Assembly (NCBI GenBank): GCA_019119025.1
Contig: DWXV01000055.1
Span: 1-64,000 of the forward strand
Direction: 5' to 3'
DNA length: 64,000 nucleotides
Origin: Candidatus Allofournierella excrementigallinarum
GTDB lineage: Bacteria > Bacillota > Clostridia > Oscillospirales > Ruminococcaceae
The notes beneath the pieces were generated by a model, which saw only the letters and a program-made list of their open reading frames with translations, was not told the DNA's origin and ran no database searches. A program made the translations under genes and the position numbers. This document shows, piece by piece, positions 59,301 to 64,000 of this stretch (position 1 is its first letter; every line of letters starts with the position of its first letter).

Positions 59301-59783
59301 GCCCTTGCCGTACAGGTCGGCAAAGGCGCAGAAGTCCGGGTCGGCGTAGGCGTTTTCCAGCGCGGCGGCCAGCGCCCCGGCCCGCAGGCGGGCCAGCTGG
59401 GGCCCGTCGGCGGTGGAAAAATCCGGCGGGATATCCAGTTTGCCGAAGTGGGTCTGCACCAGCTGCAAACAGAAGGAGTCGATGGTGCCGATGCTGGCCC
59501 GCTGCAGCAGCATGCGCTGGCGGCGCAGCCAGGCCGAGCCGGGGTGTTTGAGCTGTTCCTCCGCCAGCCGGGCGGCCAGCTTTGCCCGCAGGCTTGCCGC
59601 CGCCGCCCGGGTGAAGGTGACGATGAGCAGCCTGTCAGCGGGCACGGGGTCCTTTTCCCGGGTCAGCAGGCGGGCGGCCCGCTCCACCAGCACGGCGGTC
59701 TTTCCGCTGCCCGCGGCGGCGCTCACCAGCAGGGCCGAGCCCTCATGGTCGATGGCGGCCCGCTGGTCCTTTGTGAACTGCAT
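56313..59783 (-). CDS. addA: ATP-dependent helicase/nuclease subunit AddA
   Basis: 1156 residues. A UvrD-type helicase with Walker A in VSAAAGSGKTAVLVERA near residue 20, motif II VMVDEYQDTN, motif III FVGDLKQSIYRFRQADP, and the later STMTVHRSKGLEFPVV (I-MTVHRSKGLEFPV) and YVAATRAKD motifs. The C-terminal RecB-like nuclease domain has the catalytic GVADVVLEF ... LEILDYKTDRG residues. With AddB it resects double-strand breaks to Chi sites before RecA loading. GGGGAAGGG precedes the ATG. It lies 15 bp after addB. Confidence 0.97.
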   Translation of the reverse strand: MQFTKDQRAAIDHEGSALLVSAAAGSGKTAVLVERAARLLTREKDPVPADRLLIVTFTRAAAASLRAKLAARLAEEQLKHPGSAWLRRQRMLLQRASIGTIDSFCLQLVQTHFGKLDIPPDFSTADGPQLARLRAGALAAALENAYADPDFCAFADLYGKGRSDKQAARVLEQLYDFLSSMPFPDASLDKLAADWAADRPLDATEWGKALRAEGARGAKCALSLAQENLAEAEGDGELGNYLPALQSDVAAARAVEAAVASAPWDGILETFRTLRYQPLKAARGYKGCHAERIKARRDVLKKIFARLQDTVFVCTGEEFAADRAAAAPLVAALARAERDFIARFWQAKCEEKLLEFSDVEHLALRLLQTPEGRRTELAEQLWREYAAVMVDEYQDTNALQDALYAALAAPGGEDLFFVGDLKQSIYRFRQADPEVFREKLARYAPHGQPGPQKVFLDANFRSAPGVIDGINAIFEAVMSSEVGGVDYGPGEKLAPGLGGPAAYGGYAGGCEVHVVEGDGGPAAEAAFIARRIREMAGPASNFTVRDGRGGERPAAYEDFCILTRSRSNFDVYADALEAAGIPVYVDRAENLLDAPEVRALASLVRVLDNPSQDVHLAAVMLGLGGFEPDDLVRLRTVQPAGSFYGAVSAAGGKAAAFMDWLRTLQRLAQTLPVDRLMEEIFLRTGCLAAAGAMEEGRSRRQNLRRFAAFAADCGKNGLAGVVRAMDAALAEGGVPGPEQGQSRPGCVSIMTVHRSKGLEFPVVIAAGLDRPFNREDLIAPVVLHPRLGLGLALRAGTGGAYATAPLRAVQAAQTADAVSEEMRVFYVAATRAKDRLLLTMSLKNPLGTLERLAAQLTAAGRCRPYLLQHCASRADWVLLALLTHPSAGCLRGLVNAPVPVRPRPLAGALTVAFQQPEDAQPAPAAAAGLPAAAPDAALAAALAARLGWKSGRAALQTVPAKVSVTALARTGEELIPARPAFMYKEGLTGAEQGSALHAFLQHADLAAAAKDPEGEGRRQLEAKLLTAEQHRSLPWKALRAFFESGAFARMQAAERALREYAFITSIPAEQLSPEAAGAGARVLVQGVADVVLEFGDRLEILDYKTDRGKSGEELVRAYAAQLRMYAAAAARRLAKPVKKLTLYSFALGREIDVPLE

Positions 59784-59798
59784 GTTCCCTTCCCCCTT

Positions 59799-62700
59799 TC
59801 ATTCCTGCCGGCGGCAGACGTTCCGGTAATCGCAAAAGCGGCAGTGGGTCTCTTTTTTGCGCCCGGCGGCCAGCGGCTCGGCGGCGATGCGCCCGGCGTA
59901 GAGCTCCTCGGCCATCTGCACCACCAGGCGGTCCAGCTCGCCCTCCAGCTTCGCCAGCTCCTCCACCGAGGTGAGGGCCTCGCCCAGGCGGGGGTTGCCC
60001 GCCTTGTCAAAGCGCACCGGCACATACAGGCCGGTGGCGGCGCTGTCCATGGCGGAGAGCACCCCGGGCTCGTTCACCACCACGCCCTCCACCTTGTAGT
60101 CGAGGCCCCCGGCGGCGGCGCTGCGGTCGGCGCGGGCGGGGGCCGGGTCGGCCATCAGGTAGAGCACCCCCGCCGGGGCGGGGTCCTGGAAGGCGCCGCC
60201 GGCATTGCGCACCAGCGTGAACAGATACACCAGCATCTGGCAATTGAGGCCCCGGCGCACGTCCTCCAAAAGGAACTCCTTGCTGCCGGTCTTGTAGTCC
60301 ACCACCCGCAGCCAGGTCCTGCCGCCCTCGCGGCAGGCGTCCACCCGGTCGATCTTGCCGGTCATGCGCACCGTTTCGCCGGTCTTGGTGGTGAGCACCA
60401 CCGGCGGCACCTGGCCCGGCCCGTCGCCGATGCCCAGCTCGAAGGCCACCGGGCGGAAAGACCCCTGGCGCTGCTCGGCCTGGATGAAGGCCAGCAGGGC
60501 CGCGGCGCTTTTTTGCAGCCGGCGGATGAGGTATTCAAAGCGGGCCCCTGCGCCGGGCATGTTGGCGGCCACATACTCCCGGGTGACGGCGGCGGCAAGG
60601 CCGGCCAGCTCCGCCTCCGAGAGGTCCACAAAGCCCTCCCCCGCCCGCTTCAGGGCCTGCTCCAGGATGTAGTGCACCAGGGTGCCGGTCTGGTCGGCGG
60701 TGAGGGCCGCCTGCCTGCGGGGCCGCGCGCCCAGCACATACTCGAGGAAATAGGCGAAGGGGCAGGAGTAATAGCGCTCCATCCGGCTGGGGGAAAGGCG
60801 CATATTCGAGCCCAGCAGGCGGCGCATGGCCGCGGTGTCCCGCACCTGGAAAGGCTCGGCCAGCGCCGCGTGGCGCACCGGGGCCAGGGCGGCTTTGCCC
60901 TCTTCGCTGCCCTCCACCGCCTCGTAGAGGGCGGCGGTGGCAGGGCTGTGCACATCCCAGCTTTCGCCCAGCAGGTCCAGGGCGGCGGCGGGGGTGGCGG
61001 CCAGGTCCGCCGTTTCCAGCGCGGGGGCGGCGGGTTCCAGGCACTCCTTTGCCTCGGCCAGGGCGCTGGTCATGGGCAGGGAGGCCGGGCCCGCGGCCCA
61101 GCTCATCCACACCCCTTTGGCGGCGGCGGTGAGGGCTTTGTAAAAGCACACCTGCTCGCGCACCATGCGGTTTTCAAAGCAGTCGGGCATCTCCACGCCC
61201 TGGCGGATGAGGGCGTCCCGCTCGGCGTGGGTCAAAAGCCCCCGCTCGCCGGGGGCGGCGGGGAACTCCCCCTCCGCCAGGCCCAGCACGAAGCAGTAGT
61301 CCGGCTCGTCCAGCCGCATGCGCCCGGCGGTGGTGAAGATCACCGCGTCCAGGCTCTGGGGGATGTGGCCCAGGTCGGTGGTGCGGGCCAGCAGGTCGAA
61401 CAGCTCGCCGTACTCGGCGGCGGGCAGGGTCTCGTCCCCCAGCAGCAGGGCCATCTGGTCCAGCAGGTCCGCCGCCAGGTCCCACACCCGCACCGCCTCC
61501 TCGGCGGCGGGGATGCCCTCCTCCTGTTTCAGCGCCTCGGCAGAAGCGGTGAGCTTGTCCTCCGCGCCCAGGGCCAGCATGGTGCAAAAAAGCGATTTGC
61601 ACAGCGCGGCGGCGGGCTTTTTGCGCGCCGAGGCCGCGAAGTTTTCCAGCACCGGGGCGAGTTTTGCCCGGGCGGCCTCCGCCAGCGCCAGCTGCTCGGC
61701 GTCGGCGGGGCGCATCTCGCCCCCGAAGCCCGCGGGCGAGAGGGTGAAAGGCTGCTGCCACTGGGCGGCGGACAGCTGCCAGGTATAGGCGTAGTTTTCC
61801 AGCGCGCAGAGCTCGGCCTCCGAGAGGCCCGTCAGGCCGGTCTTGGCCACCGCCAGCACCGTCTCGGTGGAAACGCCCCGGCGCGCGATGCTCAAAAGCG
61901 CCTTCACCAGCCGCAGGGGCGCGGCATGTTCGGCGCTGGCGGGCTCGTCGAAGAAAAGGGGCACGCCCGCCAGCCGGAACTCATAGCGCACGGCGGAAAG
62001 GTACTGGGAGGCGTCCCGGCAGATGACCGCCATTTTTCCATAGGGCACCCCCGCCCGGGCCAGCTTTGCCACCGCGGCGGCGGCCAGCTTGGCCTCGGTC
62101 TGGCGGTCCTCCGCCCGCAGCAGGGTGAGCTGGCCGGGGCCGGCGGGGCCGGGCGCGGGCATGTCCCCCGCCAGCAGCGCCGCCAGCCTCGCCAGGCCCG
62201 GGGCGTTTTTGTGGCGTTTGTCCTCGGCCAGGATCACCGGCGAAGCCACCGCCGCGCCGTTTTTGCGGGCCATCTCCCGCAAAGCGCCGGCCATCTTTTT
62301 TGCCCCGCTGAACAGGCCCAGGCCCCCTTCCTGGTCCTCCAGCCCGTCGGCGCACAGGGCCACCGTGATGGACGGGGCGCATTGGAGCATGGCCTCCAGC
62401 ATTTTGCGCTTGGGGGCGTTGAAGGTGTCGAACTCGTCGATGAACACCTCCACCCCCTCGAAAAATTCCGGCGCAATGCGCTCGGCGGCGGCGGCCACCC
62501 GGTCGGTGGGGTCCATGGCAGAGCCCTCCAGAAGGGCCTGATAGGCGGCGTAGACCCCCGCCAGCTCCCGCAGTTTTTCACCGGAAGCGCCCGCGCCCGC
62601 CGCCAGCTGCTCCAGCTGGGGGGCGCTGATGCCGGCGCTTTTCAGCTCGTCCAGGGTCTCGGCGCACTTTTCGCAGAAGGCGGTGCTGCGCCGGTGGCGG

Positions 62701-63020
62701 CTGTAATAGTGCACGGTGTCGCCCATGGCCTGTAGCGCCCGGCGCACCAGCACCGCGCGGCCCGCGTCGGTGAGGGTGCGCACCGCCGCGCCGCCGTAGG
62801 TGTTCAGCAGTTTTTCCGAAAGGCTGGTGAAGCTGTGGCTCTCCACCCAGCCGGAGTATTCGTCCCCCAAGAGGGAATAGATGCGGTTCTCGGTGCTGGA
62901 GGTGAACTGCTCCGGCACCAGCAGCAGGCTGCGCCGGCCAGCCTGGGCCCGCGCCTTGACGCGCCCCAGCAGATAACTTGACTTGCCGCTGCCCGACGGC
63001 CCCAAAACCAGTTGCAGCAT
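59799..63020 (-). CDS. addB: ATP-dependent helicase/nuclease subunit AddB
   Basis: 1073 residues. The N-terminal nucleotide-binding loop is VLGPSGSGKSSYLLGR, then a degenerate helicase region thought to read Chi, and a C-terminal nuclease domain with GKIDRVDA ... VVDYKTGSKEF. Four cysteines for the 4Fe-4S staple are visible: one in YYSCPFAYFLEY and three in C-RFC-DYRNVC at the very end. AddB is shorter than in Bacillus by about 90 residues but complete. GGGAGGGAC precedes the ATG, and a good promoter lies about 40 bp upstream. Confidence 0.96.
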   Translation of the reverse strand: MLQLVLGPSGSGKSSYLLGRVKARAQAGRRSLLLVPEQFTSSTENRIYSLLGDEYSGWVESHSFTSLSEKLLNTYGGAAVRTLTDAGRAVLVRRALQAMGDTVHYYSRHRRSTAFCEKCAETLDELKSAGISAPQLEQLAAGAGASGEKLRELAGVYAAYQALLEGSAMDPTDRVAAAAERIAPEFFEGVEVFIDEFDTFNAPKRKMLEAMLQCAPSITVALCADGLEDQEGGLGLFSGAKKMAGALREMARKNGAAVASPVILAEDKRHKNAPGLARLAALLAGDMPAPGPAGPGQLTLLRAEDRQTEAKLAAAAVAKLARAGVPYGKMAVICRDASQYLSAVRYEFRLAGVPLFFDEPASAEHAAPLRLVKALLSIARRGVSTETVLAVAKTGLTGLSEAELCALENYAYTWQLSAAQWQQPFTLSPAGFGGEMRPADAEQLALAEAARAKLAPVLENFAASARKKPAAALCKSLFCTMLALGAEDKLTASAEALKQEEGIPAAEEAVRVWDLAADLLDQMALLLGDETLPAAEYGELFDLLARTTDLGHIPQSLDAVIFTTAGRMRLDEPDYCFVLGLAEGEFPAAPGERGLLTHAERDALIRQGVEMPDCFENRMVREQVCFYKALTAAAKGVWMSWAAGPASLPMTSALAEAKECLEPAAPALETADLAATPAAALDLLGESWDVHSPATAALYEAVEGSEEGKAALAPVRHAALAEPFQVRDTAAMRRLLGSNMRLSPSRMERYYSCPFAYFLEYVLGARPRRQAALTADQTGTLVHYILEQALKRAGEGFVDLSEAELAGLAAAVTREYVAANMPGAGARFEYLIRRLQKSAAALLAFIQAEQRQGSFRPVAFELGIGDGPGQVPPVVLTTKTGETVRMTGKIDRVDACREGGRTWLRVVDYKTGSKEFLLEDVRRGLNCQMLVYLFTLVRNAGGAFQDPAPAGVLYLMADPAPARADRSAAAGGLDYKVEGVVVNEPGVLSAMDSAATGLYVPVRFDKAGNPRLGEALTSVEELAKLEGELDRLVVQMAEELYAGRIAAEPLAAGRKKETHCRFCDYRNVCRRQE

Positions 63021-63055
63021 GAACGTCCCTCCCTGCGAAAAAATCTCCTAAAGCT

Positions 63056-63084
63056 ATCATACGCAGGAAGGGGCGGTTTGTCCA
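63056..63084 (-). promoter_or_regulatory. addBA promoter
   Basis: Minus strand TGGACA (63079-63084), a 17-bp spacer and TATGAT (63056-63061). Confidence 0.8.
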
Positions 63085-63118
63085 CTTGGCGGGCGGGGAT
63101 TTTTTTGCCCGCCGCCTC

Positions 63119-63147
63119 TGGCAATTCCCCGCCCGGTGCGTTATAAT
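63119..63147 (+). promoter_or_regulatory. Promoter of the HD-domain gene
   Basis: TGGCAA (63119-63124), a 17-bp spacer and a perfect TATAAT (63142-63147), about 35 bp before the start codon. Confidence 0.7.
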
Positions 63148-63179
63148 GGGGAAAAATCACCGGAAAAGAGGTCAATATC

Positions 63180-63749
63180 ATGCCCGGACTTACCATGGAG
63201 ACCGCCCGCCGGCTGCTGGCGGCCACCACCACCGAGGACCATCTCTTGGAACACGCCATCGGCGTGAGCGCCGCCATGGGCGCCATGGCCCGCCACTTCG
63301 GCGCGGACGAGGAGTATTGGAAAGCGGTGGGCTACCTGCACGACTATGACTACGAGCAGTTCCCCGAGGAGCACCTGGGCCACACCGCCGAGCCCCTGCG
63401 GGCAGCCGGGGTGGACGAGGAGACCATCCGCGCCATCCTGGCCCACGGGTGGGGTCTGTGCACCGACGTCAAGCCCGAGACCGACATGGAAAAAAGCCTG
63501 TTCACCGTGGACGAGCTCACCGGCCTGGTGGGCGCCACCGCCCGCATGCGCCCGGGCGGGCTGTCTGACCTGGAAGTTTCCAGCGTGAAGAAGAAGTTCA
63601 AGGACAAGCGCTTCGCCGCCAAGATCGACCGGGCGGTCATCCAGCAGGGCTGCGACATGCTGGGCATGGACCTGGCCGATGTGATCGGCCTGTGCATCGA
63701 GGGCATGCGCGGCGAGATGGACGCGCTGGGCCTTGGCCCGAAGGAATAA
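63180..63749 (+). CDS. HD-domain (HDIG-like) putative hydrolase
   Basis: 189 residues. An HD metal-dependent phosphohydrolase-like fold is indicated by H-LLEHAIGVSAAMGAMA (first His), VGYLHDYDYEQFPE (the H-D pair, about residues 58-59) and I-RAILAHGWG (third His). Other conserved clusters are S-LFTVDELTGLVGATARMRPGG and a C-terminal G-CDMLGMDLADVIGLCIEGMR helix. Related small Clostridia proteins have no assigned substrate. AGAGG precedes the ATG. The gene is monocistronic with its own promoter and a strong terminator. Confidence 0.85.
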   Translation: MPGLTMETARRLLAATTTEDHLLEHAIGVSAAMGAMARHFGADEEYWKAVGYLHDYDYEQFPEEHLGHTAEPLRAAGVDEETIRAILAHGWGLCTDVKPETDMEKSLFTVDELTGLVGATARMRPGGLSDLEVSSVKKKFKDKRFAAKIDRAVIQQGCDMLGMDLADVIGLCIEGMRGEMDALGLGPKE

Positions 63750-63760
63750 ATCGCAACAGC

Positions 63761-63801
63761 AAGGGGCCCCGCCGGCAAAAACCGGCGGGGCCTTTTTATT
63801 T
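63761..63801 (+). terminator. Terminator of the HD-domain gene
   Basis: GGCCCCGCCGG (63765-63775) pairs with CCGGCGGGGCC (63782-63792), followed by T5-A-T4. Confidence 0.92.
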
Positions 63802-63813
63802 TGGATTTCCATC

Positions 63814-63842
63814 TTGCATTTTCTGAAGATTCATTGTATTAT
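63814..63842 (+). promoter_or_regulatory. Promoter of the truncated last gene
   Basis: TTGCAT (63814-63819), a 17-bp spacer and TATTAT (63837-63842). Confidence 0.75.
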
Positions 63843-63884
63843 TTTTCTTGAAAACCAGGAATGCCAAAAAAAGGGGGGCTTTTG

Positions 63885-64000
63885 ATGGCAAAGACGGTGA
63901 CCATTTCGGTGACGCTCACGCAGGCGGAGCTCAAACTGGCAGAAAAACTGGCCAAAGAACACGGGCTGCCGCTGGCCCAGTGCGTCAAGCAGTTTCGGCT
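63885..64000 (+). CDS. Partial gene, unidentified (5' end only)
   Basis: The first 38 codons of a gene that runs off the right edge. The ATG at 63885 has AAAAAAGGGGGG upstream and its own promoter. The peptide begins MAKTVTISVTLTQAELKLAEKLAKEHGLP, a short strand followed by an amphipathic helix. This could be the start of a ribbon-helix-helix-type DNA-binding protein or an antitoxin, but too little is visible to assign it. Confidence 0.7.
   Translation, partial: MAKTVTISVTLTQAELKLAEKLAKEHGLPLAQCVKQFR

Noticed and set aside
56304-62735. 2143-codon plus-strand open frame opposite addAB
   Set aside because: Same cause: third-position GC bias leaves the antisense frame open. It spans two real genes and their gap and has no start signals.
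1-64000. CRISPR arrays, insertion sequences, phage genes, rRNA or tRNA genes
   Set aside because: No regularly spaced repeats, transposase motifs, integrase motifs, att-like repeats or tRNA cloverleafs with CCA ends were seen; small or divergent elements could be missed by eye.

Overview
The window looks like chromosome of a high-GC, anaerobic, Gram-positive endospore former, most likely a clostridial member of the Oscillospiraceae/Ruminococcaceae. This is inferred from pyruvate formate-lyase, dipicolinate synthase, NdoA/MazF beside acpS, an IreB/CD1247-type gene set, AddAB, a T-box leader and frequent TTG/GTG starts. There are no rRNA or tRNA genes, no CRISPR arrays and no recognisable insertion sequences or phage genes. 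It reads as core genome with two surface-glycan islands.

Layout. 1-3.1 kb: an ECF-type membrane protein diverges from a Crp/Fnr regulator, a GtrB-like glycosyltransferase and a flavin reductase. 3.1-6.35 kb: leftward pflB-pflA, preceded by a complete ZTP (pfl-motif) riboswitch with its terminator and promoter. 6.4-13.9 kb: a leftward surface-glycan operon (DegT-type aminotransferase, ketoisomerase, RfbC, Wzm/Wzt-like ABC exporter, two twin-domain GT2 enzymes). 14-21 kb: cell envelope and sporulation genes (DacF-like D,D-carboxypeptidase, formyl-THF cycloligase, dpaA-dpaB, murC), then acpS with an apparently orphan ndoA and a lipoprotein carrying four DnaJ-type CxxCxGxG modules. 21.2-26.6 kb: a phenylalanine T-box leader followed by a GT-C-like membrane protein and then pheS-pheT.

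26.7-33.6 kb: ireB, three glycosyltransferases, and two leftward genes for a secreted protein and a large GT-C-like membrane protein. 33.7-36.5 kb: a CD1247-type protein, efp, an endonuclease IV-like protein, yqeG and rpsU. 36.7-54.8 kb: a long leftward run of housekeeping genes, rRNA methyltransferase-dprA-topA-trmFO-plsX-rnc-smc-ftsY-rdgB-yhbY-nadD-yqeK-lcp-rsfS-leuS, with short gaps or 4-bp start/stop overlaps. 54.9-56.3 kb: infC-rpmI-rplT behind an attenuator-like leader. 56.3-63.0 kb: addB-addA. The right end has an HD-domain gene and the first 38 codons of an unidentified gene.

Theme. Metabolic RNA control is prominent: ZTP for the formate-producing enzyme, a T-box for phenylalanyl-tRNA synthetase and an infC leader. 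Many of the sigma-A-type promoters I can place have TTGC.. rather than TTGACA in the -35 box, with a 17-18 bp spacer. Functions are assigned from sequence motifs and family knowledge only; no database search was possible.
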